A stretch of DNA of 64,000 nucleotides. Origin: Lachancea kluyveri NRRL Y-12651. Taxonomy: Eukaryota > Ascomycota > Saccharomycetes > Saccharomycetales > Saccharomycetaceae. The translations under genes were made by a program, and so were the position numbers. Within the stretch, counting starts at the first letter, position 1. Every line of letters begins with the position of its first letter. Location: NCBI GenBank assembly GCA_000149225.2, contig CM000692.1, forward strand, positions 1,240,001-1,304,000, written 5' to 3'. Of the stretch, positions 1 to 8,608 are shown in pieces. The notes beneath the pieces are model-generated. The model ran no database searches. It had not been told where the DNA came from and was given only the letters and a program-made list of their open reading frames with translations.

Positions 1-1
1 G

Positions 2-1990
2 GAGTCCTTCGACTTGAACAAGCCTTATACGGAAAGCGACATTGACGAGGAATATGTGAGTGATGAGGAACTTCTCAATCTGAGACCACCTAGCGCATCA
101 TCGGTTGGTGCTGACGATGAGCTGTTCAGTCGTCATGGAATTACCGTAAAGCGTTATCAAGATTCAAAGCATATACTAATTATCTCAAAAGGTCAATACT
201 ACACGTTAGACGTGTTGGATGAGGACAACAATGTGCTTTACAATGAATCTGATTTGTCCAAGGTCTTCCATTCTGTGTTAACTGATTCCCAGGAATCGTA
301 TACTATTCAAAAGTCTACAGCATTGGGAAGTTTGACTTCCTACTCTTTCAAGAACTGGAAATATGCTCGTAAGAGGTTACAAAAACGTTATCCCAAGGAA
401 CTGACGATGATTGACTCCGCATTATTTGTCGTAGTCCTCGATGAATCTGACGCTAAGGACGACAACACGAATGGGTGCAAACGGCTGTTTTACGGTACCA
501 GCATCATCGATGAGAAAACAGGATTTCAGGTCGGGTCTTGTACTTCAAGATGGTACGATAAGTTGCAGTTGGTTGTCACTGGTGATGCCAAGGCGGCTGT
601 TATTTGGGATTCTTTTACTTGTGATGGTTCTGTCGTTTTGAGATTTACTTCTGATATGTACGCTGAGTCCATATTACGCTTAGCAAGAGAGGTGAACAGT
701 GGCGATGCTCGTTTCTCACTTTGGCCCAAAATGAAAACAAAAAAGCCTTCCATAGAGGATATTGATATCGGCAATAAGCTGTCGAAGATCAACTGGTCCT
801 TTAGCAACATCTTGAACACACATGTACACTTATCAGAGACTAAGCTAACAGATTTGATATCCAAACACGATATTGTCCATTGCTCCATCCCTTTTGGCCG
901 CAGATTTGCTCAAAGAATTGGTGTTAGATCAGATTCAATGGTTCAAATCGCTCTACAGGTTGCTCACTATGCACTCTACGGTAAAATGATTTTTAGTTTC
1001 GAACCTGTATCTACAAGGCTTTTCAAAAATTCGAGGTCAACTTTTATTTCAGTACAAAACCAGGAATTGCTTGAACTTTGCCAGCTTTTCATCTCAAATT
1101 CATTGGATGAAAGGGGTAAGCTGGATAAATTTATCCAAGCTTGTGAAAAACATAGTGAAACGATCAGGCAAGCACAGAACGGCTCCGGATTCGAAAAACA
1201 TTTCAACGCATTGAAATATTTGTACGAGTTCCATGATCACTTCGACATAAACTTGAACCAAAAAGACATCGCCTGTGCATCTGCTGTATTCGACAGCGAC
1301 CTTTTGGGACCATTCTCTGCACCTGAATTAATTGCCTCAAATTGCGGGAATTCTGCAATGACAATGTTTGGTGTTACCCCAGCGGTTCCTCAGGGCTTTG
1401 GGATAGGTTACATTATCAAGCCCGACCAATGTGATCTGACAGTAACATCGCAGTTTAGACAAGGTAAAAGATTGATGTTCATGCTACAATGGGTATTAGA
1501 CGAATTGAAGGGCTACTGGAAATGGTCTCGTGAAATGGATGGAAAAGCAGGGATAAAAATCAGTCCATTAGTGGATAAGCTATACGAGATTGATAATGCG
1601 TTAAATTCCATGAAAGTTGATCAAAAGGCTGGCTCCTCAGTTAGTTTGAACACACCAAATGGCGGATATGGGTTTTTTGACTTGAAAGGACATGTAGAAA
1701 GTAGAACTGCATCAAGACCTATTTCAAGAAATAATTCTTCTATGAAACTGAGCGAACTTTTGACTCCCGCACTAGTCGCTACACCTTCTTCCGTTTCTGT
1801 GCCAACGGAAAAGGAGAAACAAAGTACAGGTCACCAAATTTTGAAGTTAGATCCTCCAAGTAAATCTCCAGAGGCCGAAAATGCAACATTAGTCTCAAGT
1901 GCAAAGAAGAATAATGTTATCAATTCAAGGTTCGAAATCAACTTTGACCGTGGTATGGTTGGCAGAAAAGTCAGTACTTCCGACCAATAA
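2..1990 (+). CDS. YAT2: Yat2-type carnitine acetyltransferase, 3' part (5' end outside window)
   Basis: The frame is already open at base 2, so about 660 C-terminal residues are present of a protein that is 923 residues in S. cerevisiae. Carnitine acetyltransferases move acetyl groups between CoA and carnitine for shuttling between organelles; Yat2 is the non-mitochondrial, cytosolic-type member. Visible family segments, counting from base 14, are a SRWYDK block near residue 178, a DG motif near 204, a THVHLSET block near 270 and the substrate-site STRxFxNSR motif near 335. The tail after about residue 530 is low-complexity and serine-rich. At the place where the family has its catalytic Glu-His (E-H-x-x-x-D-G), this protein reads D-S-F-T-C-D-G, so the histidine appears to be serine. 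The next recognised conserved gene downstream that neighbours YAT2 in S. cerevisiae is GCD11, which supports orthology. The ends of YAT2 and the convergent transporter gene are only 59 bases apart. Confidence 0.9.
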   Translation, partial: ESFDLNKPYTESDIDEEYVSDEELLNLRPPSASSVGADDELFSRHGITVKRYQDSKHILIISKGQYYTLDVLDEDNNVLYNESDLSKVFHSVLTDSQESYTIQKSTALGSLTSYSFKNWKYARKRLQKRYPKELTMIDSALFVVVLDESDAKDDNTNGCKRLFYGTSIIDEKTGFQVGSCTSRWYDKLQLVVTGDAKAAVIWDSFTCDGSVVLRFTSDMYAESILRLAREVNSGDARFSLWPKMKTKKPSIEDIDIGNKLSKINWSFSNILNTHVHLSETKLTDLISKHDIVHCSIPFGRRFAQRIGVRSDSMVQIALQVAHYALYGKMIFSFEPVSTRLFKNSRSTFISVQNQELLELCQLFISNSLDERGKLDKFIQACEKHSETIRQAQNGSGFEKHFNALKYLYEFHDHFDINLNQKDIACASAVFDSDLLGPFSAPELIASNCGNSAMTMFGVTPAVPQGFGIGYIIKPDQCDLTVTSQFRQGKRLMFMLQWVLDELKGYWKWSREMDGKAGIKISPLVDKLYEIDNALNSMKVDQKAGSSVSLNTPNGGYGFFDLKGHVESRTASRPISRNNSSMKLSELLTPALVATPSSVSVPTEKEKQSTGHQILKLDPPSKSPEAENATLVSSAKKNNVINSRFEINFDRGMVGRKVSTSDQ

Positions 1991-2049
1991 TACACTGTCT
2001 GTAATTGTATTAAATTATTTATGTCTATGGTTATTTATGAAGTTATGAT

Positions 2050-3387
2050 TTAAGCAGCATTAGTCTTTTCTAAAATTCTGGAGTCAATGTCTATGAACAA
2101 AATGCCCAAAATAATATCGGCCAAAATGACCAACGAACCGCTAATGATGTAACAGAGCCACAATAGTCCTCTGTCAGCTAGTGCACCAGTGAAAATTGGA
2201 CCTATGCAACGGGCAAAGGTTTTGCCAATATTAACAATACCCATCACCTTTGTCAAATCTCTAGGCTTGACGATGTTAGTTAGAAGAATTTGCCTAGGTG
2301 TAACATCCATCGCAGTTGTAAAATAGTAGAGGTTTAAAAATGCAATAGAAATCGGTAGATGGCTTTCAGCAAATGGAATAAGGATGGAAAAAATACCGGA
2401 TGGGATTTGAACCATCAGTGTTGCCTTCACAGGACCAAACATTCTTGCAATTGTTGAAGAGGGCAAAGAAGACGCAGCCATGGAGATTTTGGTAACAAAA
2501 AATAAAACACCTAAAGCTAGGGCGGTCATATTAAAAACCTTGTAATAGTAGTAAACCATCCATGCGCTTGTCATGAAACCGGAACCGAATGAATCAATCA
2601 TAAAGATCACAAGCAACTTAACCAAAACAGAAACTGTCTGTGGTGAAAGTTTGTTTGAGCGAGTTTGGGACACAGCAGATATATCTACCACGCCTTCTAC
2701 TAACGGCGTTGTTTCAGTAATAGCTGGCTCCAACTCGTCATCATCACAGCCGTGTTGTCCATCCATCTCAGAATTCTCCGACAGTAACAACATGATGATA
2801 ACCTTACCAACTGCCAACACGGCGTAAACCGAAAATATGGCCTTGTAACACTGTAGATCAGTTGAACAAATCTTGTATGATTTGAGTAATTGTATCAACC
2901 AACCACAAATGATGGAACCCAACGCGCTACCAACCGTACCAACAAAAGAGTGCATGGCATAAACCTCTGGTCTCTTGTTGTGAGGTGTTAAATGAGCAAT
3001 CATGGCTTCTTCTATTGACTTGAAAGGACCGACCTCGTCACTTGATGGAGAAATAACACCAACAATAGCGAATAAAAGTAACAGATGGAAGTTTTCGCTA
3101 AAGCTGAACACTAGTCCACTCAATACCATCATTGATGAGCCATAGACCAAAATACGTCTTCTACCCCATACATCTGCATACCACGTAAGCACATAAGATA
3201 TGCACACATCCCCAACCAGAGTTAGTGACATAAACCACCCCATTTCTGACTCAGAGATCCCAATTTCATTCAAGAAAAGTGTCAATATTTGGTTTGTTAG
3301 CCCGTAGGACATCAAACGGAGAAATACTGATGCCCATAGTAACTTGATATCTAAAGTGGAGTGTTTAATAACCTCCAGGACCTTCAT
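2050..3387 (-). CDS. Major facilitator superfamily transporter, substrate unknown
   Basis: A 445-residue hydrophobic protein with about 12 predicted membrane spans in two halves, separated by an acidic hydrophilic loop (about residues 205-250). The first half carries the MFS signature loop between spans 2 and 3 (ADVWGRRR, about residues 71-78). A conserved-looking stretch, SSDEVGPFKSIEEAMIAHL, sits near residue 115, and YYYYKVFN near 285 faces a second-half span. I do not recognise a close S. cerevisiae counterpart; it resembles uncharacterised fungal MFS proteins. Its start ATG lies 202 bases from the divergent LEU3 start, so the two genes share a promoter region. No substrate can be inferred. 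It sits inside an otherwise strongly conserved gene order, so it is probably an ancestral gene that S. cerevisiae lost or a lineage-specific insertion. Confidence 0.85.
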   Translation of the reverse strand: MKVLEVIKHSTLDIKLLWASVFLRLMSYGLTNQILTLFLNEIGISESEMGWFMSLTLVGDVCISYVLTWYADVWGRRRILVYGSSMMVLSGLVFSFSENFHLLLLFAIVGVISPSSDEVGPFKSIEEAMIAHLTPHNKRPEVYAMHSFVGTVGSALGSIICGWLIQLLKSYKICSTDLQCYKAIFSVYAVLAVGKVIIMLLLSENSEMDGQHGCDDDELEPAITETTPLVEGVVDISAVSQTRSNKLSPQTVSVLVKLLVIFMIDSFGSGFMTSAWMVYYYYKVFNMTALALGVLFFVTKISMAASSLPSSTIARMFGPVKATLMVQIPSGIFSILIPFAESHLPISIAFLNLYYFTTAMDVTPRQILLTNIVKPRDLTKVMGIVNIGKTFARCIGPIFTGALADRGLLWLCYIISGSLVILADIILGILFIDIDSRILEKTNAA

Positions 3388-3589
3388 ACTATATGTGCAC
3401 TTTGTATAATTTTTTTCCCTTAATCATTTTCACTGTCACGGTATATTGTCTTGAAAATTTTCAATTAAAGGCATCGGTATCGCGAATCAACTTAGGCAGC
3501 TGAGGCAAGGCTTTCTTCAACGAAGCTTTCTTCCAAGTTCTTAAAACCTTTGAGCGATAATTTGTTGATATCCAAAGCCTTGATAGAGG

Positions 3590-6484
3590 ATGGAAACTGC
3601 GAGAACGTTACAAGATGGCTATGGTCAATCGCAGGCGGAAGTTATGACTGAGTCCGAAATGAATAATCGTGCCAAGGGGAGGCGTAAGAAGCTAGCTTGC
3701 GTCGAGTGTAGGCAGCAGAAGTCTAAGTGTGATGCATATGAGCGCTCCCCAGAGTCATGTACAAGATGTGCTAAGAAGAATGTGCCGTGTGTTCTCCAAA
3801 GAGGCTTTAGACGAACATATAAACGAGCAAGAAACGAGGTTCTAGAGAAAAGGTTTAAAGAATTAACCAAATCACTAAGCAGTCTTAGTGATGTAGGTGC
3901 TAAAGAAATTTTGAAAAAGATTGAAGCAGAACAGGAAGCCCTCTTGGATAATAGCAATTTCACCAAAGAGAAGGTGAAACAACTAAGGGAAAGTGGTAGG
4001 ATAGATTTAGACTCGACGCCTAACAGTTCAATCCCCGGTTCCAATAATTCCTCTTCTAATGGAACGCCTGTACCCAACGTTACGAGTGCCTCAGCTTTCA
4101 CAACTTTTACCGCTTCAAAGGATACTTTTTCTATAGATCAACCAGTTGACCTGACAGATGAGCAGTTGAAGTGCAGCTCTAAAAGCTTAGGTGATATTTA
4201 TATGGCAAGTGAGGAAATATCAGCATTATTTAAAGAGTTTTCTACAAAGTATCACCCCTTTCTGCCGATTGTCGATATTACCAAAGGTCCCGAACGAATT
4301 TATAGTTTATCACCATGCCTATTCTGGGTAATAATTTTGATTGGCTTAAGGAGGAAGGTTGGTGCTATAGAGCTTATGACTAAACTATCTACATTGGTAA
4401 AGTCTGTGTTAGCTGAGATAACTATCTCTCCGATTATCCGCTATGCACCTACAGAGAGCGATGAGCCTGTTTTAAATGTCGCTTCTGTGTATTCTGTTCA
4501 GGCATTTCTACTATACACATTTTGGCCTCCACTAACCTCATCTTTAAGCGCAGACACTTCATGGAACACCATTGGCTGTGCAATGTTTCAAGCTATTAGA
4601 GTTGGGTTAAACAGTGCACAATTCTCCACAGAATATGCAAATGCAAACTCTGAACTGATCAGCGAGCAAATAAGGACATGGGTTTGCTGTAACATTGTGT
4701 CGCAAACAATCGCATCATCATTCGGATTTCCAGTTTTCGTTTCCTTCGATCATACAGTGATTAATACATGCAAAATTTCAAGCAATGCCGCTGACCAGCA
4801 TAATTTGGTGGTGCCTCGTTCCATAAAGCAGATGATGCAAATTGCCCACTTTGAAAACCAGCTAACCGAGACAATGAATTCCAATCCACTGCATGCCACA
4901 GGTATGGTCAGCGGCGACGAAAAACTCCCTTTGTTGCATGTTTTAAATCAACAGTTAGGAGAGTTGGAAATACGTTTGCAAAACAGCGGCGTGGACAATA
5001 TTAGAAAATTTCTACTATTAGTGGCCAAAGTTCACTTGTTAACTTATTACTTTACAGATGCTTGCCCAACTCAAAGAAAGAGTGATAGCGATATACACGG
5101 TCTCTCAGTTCGGGAGATTGAGACAAAATTTGAAATTAAAAGGGGGTTGGTAAAGGTTTATAACGCAGCAGTTGAATTGTTGTCACATGCAAACGCCATG
5201 TGGGTATCAAATCCTGCCATTATCAAGTACTTTCCGGGAGTTTTTGTCCTAAATATATGGCAAACCGCTTGTATCATCAGTAAGCTGGCTAATTCATCTC
5301 TAGATTCGGTGCTGGATGTTAATATAGGCAAGAAAGTTTACCAAGATGCGGTTTCATTGACTTTCAACGCTTCCGTTTTAAAATACGATATGGCATTCAG
5401 ATCATCTGGTATTATGAGGAGTATTTGGAGCATGTTTAGTAACATGCATGCTGACTGGAAGAGGAATAATATGAACCATGGAGACCAATTTTCTAACGAC
5501 TATAACCTGGGCGTTACAGTGAAATCGAGAATGTCTGTTAGTATATTTTTTGACTGTCTATACATTTTGAGAGAAAAGTGTGGTATGGCTAAACTCAAAA
5601 GAGAAATGAGGCGCGACTCTAGTACAGATGACCGTGATGATTACGATGAAAATATGGAGAGGACCGATGGGGTTAATGCTGGCATGAATGGAAAAGTCAG
5701 GAGGAGATTGTCTGCAGAGAAGAATCCGGAGGAAAATGCACGGAAAATAATCAAAACAATTCCCCTAGATCCAGAACCCATCAATGCACCAGCAAGCAGT
5801 GGCAGCAACATGACTAGTCCTGGCAGCCAAAATAGCGATGTCCTATCATTAAAAAGCATTTTGAATAAAACATCCCCGAAAGATGACCTTAAATCGCAGT
5901 CTCTACCGCCAACAAAACCCTTCAAACAGATTCCGATAGACAGTCAAGCACCACCCACCACAGTCGGTACAACGACTAGGCCACAAGAAAATATAGCATT
6001 GTCATTCGTAGCCAAAAGTCCCGATTTTTTGCAGCCATTTGTGGATTCGACATTGCAAGCATCCTCCCAATGTATCTCTGGTTCTAATCAGCGATTAACA
6101 AGTGTTGCTTCTAAACAGGAGTTGGTGCAGTTAGATTCGGTTCAGCAGCCACACTTGCCTAAAATTGGCAGTCCTTTAGCCTCCGCATTTAGCTCACTAA
6201 ATCATCAACAAAGAAGCGACCATCGTGTTCTGGATAAGGCTTCTGATAATTCCCAACATCCCGCTTTGAACGGTTTGCTAGAGCAACAAACCATACTTCA
6301 ATCTACAAATCAGAATAATAGTAACATAAATTCAAGGAATAATGACAATGCTGGCCCGGCCTTTTCTTCAGTTCAAAACAAGTCGCCTATTCCTATGGAG
6401 CATTGGGACAATTGGGAATCCGACACGGTGTGGAAAGATGTTGATCTACTAATGAACGAGTTCGCATTCAACCCGACCGTGTAG
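3590..6484 (+). CDS. LEU3: Leu3, Zn2Cys6 regulator of branched-chain amino acid synthesis
   Basis: In S. cerevisiae Leu3 binds CCGG-N2-CCGG sites and activates leucine, isoleucine and valine genes when alpha-isopropylmalate is present. This 964-residue protein (S. cerevisiae 886) has a Zn2Cys6 cluster with cysteines at 37, 40, 47, 57, 60 and 67 (CVECRQQKSKC ... CTRCAKKNVPC), followed by the linker FRRTYKRARNE and a short coiled coil. The fungal transcription-factor middle homology region runs from about 190 to 640 and contains the block LSADTSWNTIGC. The last 30 residues are acidic and aromatic (EHWDNWESDTVWKD), matching the activation domain at the end of Leu3. The region from about 650 to 930 is low-complexity and accounts for the extra length. 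The neighbours GCD11 and SST2 fit: LEU3 and SST2 are adjacent in S. cerevisiae. Confidence 0.95.
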   Translation: METARTLQDGYGQSQAEVMTESEMNNRAKGRRKKLACVECRQQKSKCDAYERSPESCTRCAKKNVPCVLQRGFRRTYKRARNEVLEKRFKELTKSLSSLSDVGAKEILKKIEAEQEALLDNSNFTKEKVKQLRESGRIDLDSTPNSSIPGSNNSSSNGTPVPNVTSASAFTTFTASKDTFSIDQPVDLTDEQLKCSSKSLGDIYMASEEISALFKEFSTKYHPFLPIVDITKGPERIYSLSPCLFWVIILIGLRRKVGAIELMTKLSTLVKSVLAEITISPIIRYAPTESDEPVLNVASVYSVQAFLLYTFWPPLTSSLSADTSWNTIGCAMFQAIRVGLNSAQFSTEYANANSELISEQIRTWVCCNIVSQTIASSFGFPVFVSFDHTVINTCKISSNAADQHNLVVPRSIKQMMQIAHFENQLTETMNSNPLHATGMVSGDEKLPLLHVLNQQLGELEIRLQNSGVDNIRKFLLLVAKVHLLTYYFTDACPTQRKSDSDIHGLSVREIETKFEIKRGLVKVYNAAVELLSHANAMWVSNPAIIKYFPGVFVLNIWQTACIISKLANSSLDSVLDVNIGKKVYQDAVSLTFNASVLKYDMAFRSSGIMRSIWSMFSNMHADWKRNNMNHGDQFSNDYNLGVTVKSRMSVSIFFDCLYILREKCGMAKLKREMRRDSSTDDRDDYDENMERTDGVNAGMNGKVRRRLSAEKNPEENARKIIKTIPLDPEPINAPASSGSNMTSPGSQNSDVLSLKSILNKTSPKDDLKSQSLPPTKPFKQIPIDSQAPPTTVGTTTRPQENIALSFVAKSPDFLQPFVDSTLQASSQCISGSNQRLTSVASKQELVQLDSVQQPHLPKIGSPLASAFSSLNHQQRSDHRVLDKASDNSQHPALNGLLEQQTILQSTNQNNSNINSRNNDNAGPAFSSVQNKSPIPMEHWDNWESDTVWKDVDLLMNEFAFNPTV

Positions 6485-6817
6485 GGAAATTTTAAGCGAC
6501 TTGCAATCACCAAAACCGGACACTATGATAGCAGCATAACTTGCTCATCTCTAAGTGGTTAAATAGACAATTCTTTTTTAGAACGGAAATTATAAATAGT
6601 GTTCATCGGCGAACACTTTGCTTATGATCATGTGATCTCGATTTGTCGCTTTTACGTCTAGAGGATCAGCGACGCTTTGCGTCGCTTCTTTGTAAAATTT
6701 TCGTTGGAAAAATTTTCAAGAAATGGGATGCGATTAAGAGAACCATATTAACTTCAGCATCAATTCATTCGCATTGGCTGACCTTTCGTTGAAGCGTGAA
6801 ATATAATACCAGGGACC
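6485..6817. promoter_or_regulatory. LEU3-GCD11 intergenic region with a perfect hairpin and AAAATTTT elements
   Basis: This is the GCD11 promoter. It holds a perfect inverted repeat AGCGACGC-TTT-GCGTCGCT at 6668-6686 and, just downstream, two copies of the RRPE-like core AAAATTTTC (about 6696 and 6709). RRPE elements are typical of yeast ribosome-biogenesis and translation genes, which suits eIF2 gamma. I do not recognise a known factor for the hairpin. Confidence 0.5.
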
Positions 6818-8368
6818 ATGTCTACTGATTTGCAAGATCAACAACCAGATATTGTCATCGATGGCAAGTTCAATGAAGAAGATTCCGTTGAAATTCCTCA
6901 AGAACAAGAAGAACCAAAGCCAAAAAAGACAGTTACATTTAGTGGCGTGGATGACGCTGAATCCGAAGAAGAAAAGAGAAAGCGTGAGTTTGAAGAAGGG
7001 GGTGGCTTGCCAGAGCAACCAAATAATCCAAATTTTTCCGAATTGAATCCTCTATCTCCAGAAATCATCAACAGACAAGCTACTATTAACATTGGTACTA
7101 TTGGTCATGTCGCCCATGGTAAGTCTACTGTCGTCAGAGCGATTTCTGGTGTCCAAACTGTTCGTTTCAAGGACGAATTAGAACGTAATATTACTATTAA
7201 GTTGGGTTATGCCAATGCTAAGATTTACAAGTGTCAGAACCCTAGCTGCCCAGAACCAGACTGTTACAGATCCTTCCAATCCGATAAAGAAGTCTCACCA
7301 AAGTGTGAGCGTCCTGGATGTGAGGGCCGCTACACACTAATCCGCCATGTTTCTTTCGTTGATTGTCCTGGTCACGATATTTTGATGAGTACAATGTTAT
7401 CTGGTGCTGCTGTCATGGATGCAGCACTGTTGTTGATCGCTGGTAATGAATCATGTCCTCAACCGCAAACATCTGAACATTTGGCTGCTATTGAAAGTAT
7501 GAAGCTAAAACACGTCATTATTTTACAAAATAAAGTGGATTTAATGCGTGAAGAAAGTGCTTTAGAACATCAAAAATCCATCTTGAAATTTATCAAAGGT
7601 ACCATTGCTGATGGTGCACCAATTGTTCCAATTTCTGCTCAATTAAAGTACAACATTGATGCTGTTAATGAGTTTATTGTAAAGACCATCCCAGTCCCAC
7701 CAAGAGACTTCATGGCTTCCCCACGTTTGATTGTCATTCGTTCTTTTGACGTCAACAAACCGGGTGCTGAAATTTACGATTTAAAGGGTGGTGTCGCTGG
7801 TGGTTCCATCTTGACCGGTGTTTTTAAGTTGGGTGATGAAATTGAAATCAGACCAGGTATTGTTACAAAAGATGAACAAGGTAGGATTCACTGTAAACCA
7901 ATTTTCTCCAACATTGTTTCTTTATTTGCTGAACACAATGATTTGAAATTTGCAGTTCCAGGTGGTTTGATTGGTGTCGGTACCAAGGTTGATCCAACCT
8001 TATGTAGAGCCGATCGTTTGGTTGGTCAAGTCGTTGGTGCCAAGGGCCACTTGCCAAACATTTACACTGATATTGAAATTAACTACTTCTTGCTACGTCG
8101 TTTGCTAGGTGTCAAAACTGATGGTAGAAAACAAGCCAAAGTTAGAGAGTTGCAACCGAATGAAGTTTTGATGGTTAACATTGGTTCCACTGCTACTGGT
8201 GCCCGTGTCGTTGCTGTGAAGGCTGATATGGCTAGATTGCAATTGACTTCTCCAGCTTGTACTGAAGTTAATGAAAAGATTGCATTGTCCAGACGTATCG
8301 AAAAGCACTGGCGTTTGATTGGTTGGGCTACTATTAAAAAGGGTACTATTCTAGAGTCAATTGCTTAA
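6818..8368 (+). CDS. GCD11: eIF2 gamma subunit (Gcd11)
   Basis: Gcd11 is the GTPase subunit of eIF2, which brings initiator Met-tRNA to the 40S ribosome. The 516-residue protein (S. cerevisiae 527) starts with an acidic extension of about 85 residues and then shows all G motifs: GHVAHGKST (about 96-104), DCPGHD (about 182-187), NKVD (about 238-241) and the SAQ box (about 268). A zinc-ribbon-like knuckle with cysteines ([11 protein letters not shown] ... SPKCERPGC) lies between G2 and G3, as in eukaryotic and archaeal eIF2 gamma. Domains II and III follow to the end. Codon use is strongly biased to preferred yeast codons, consistent with high expression. In S. cerevisiae it lies next to YAT2, which is two genes upstream here. 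Confidence 0.98.
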   Translation: MSTDLQDQQPDIVIDGKFNEEDSVEIPQEQEEPKPKKTVTFSGVDDAESEEEKRKREFEEGGGLPEQPNNPNFSELNPLSPEIINRQATINIGTIGHVAHGKSTVVRAISGVQTVRFKDELERNITIKLGYANAKIYKCQNPSCPEPDCYRSFQSDKEVSPKCERPGCEGRYTLIRHVSFVDCPGHDILMSTMLSGAAVMDAALLLIAGNESCPQPQTSEHLAAIESMKLKHVIILQNKVDLMREESALEHQKSILKFIKGTIADGAPIVPISAQLKYNIDAVNEFIVKTIPVPPRDFMASPRLIVIRSFDVNKPGAEIYDLKGGVAGGSILTGVFKLGDEIEIRPGIVTKDEQGRIHCKPIFSNIVSLFAEHNDLKFAVPGGLIGVGTKVDPTLCRADRLVGQVVGAKGHLPNIYTDIEINYFLLRRLLGVKTDGRKQAKVRELQPNEVLMVNIGSTATGARVVAVKADMARLQLTSPACTEVNEKIALSRRIEKHWRLIGWATIKKGTILESIA

Positions 8369-8608
8369 GCTTACTCTACTACGTTTTACGATTCAACACT
8401 CAGTTTTAAAAAAGTATCCAAATACCTCCGGCTTCCATTTTGAGTCACTGAATTGGACATCCCAACGATGTATAATCATCTACTCCTCTCGCACAACTAT
8501 TTCTATTTAATGATTTAGTCCTCAATCCCAATTGTATAATGTTCACAAGTTTTAACACGAGATTCTAGTTTATTTGTATGCTACATGTATTAGAAAAATC
8601 AATAAAAT

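Noticed and set aside
8441-8447. Gcn4-type TGAGTCA
   Set aside because: It lies between the 3' ends of GCD11 and SST2, not in a promoter; chance occurrence is likely.
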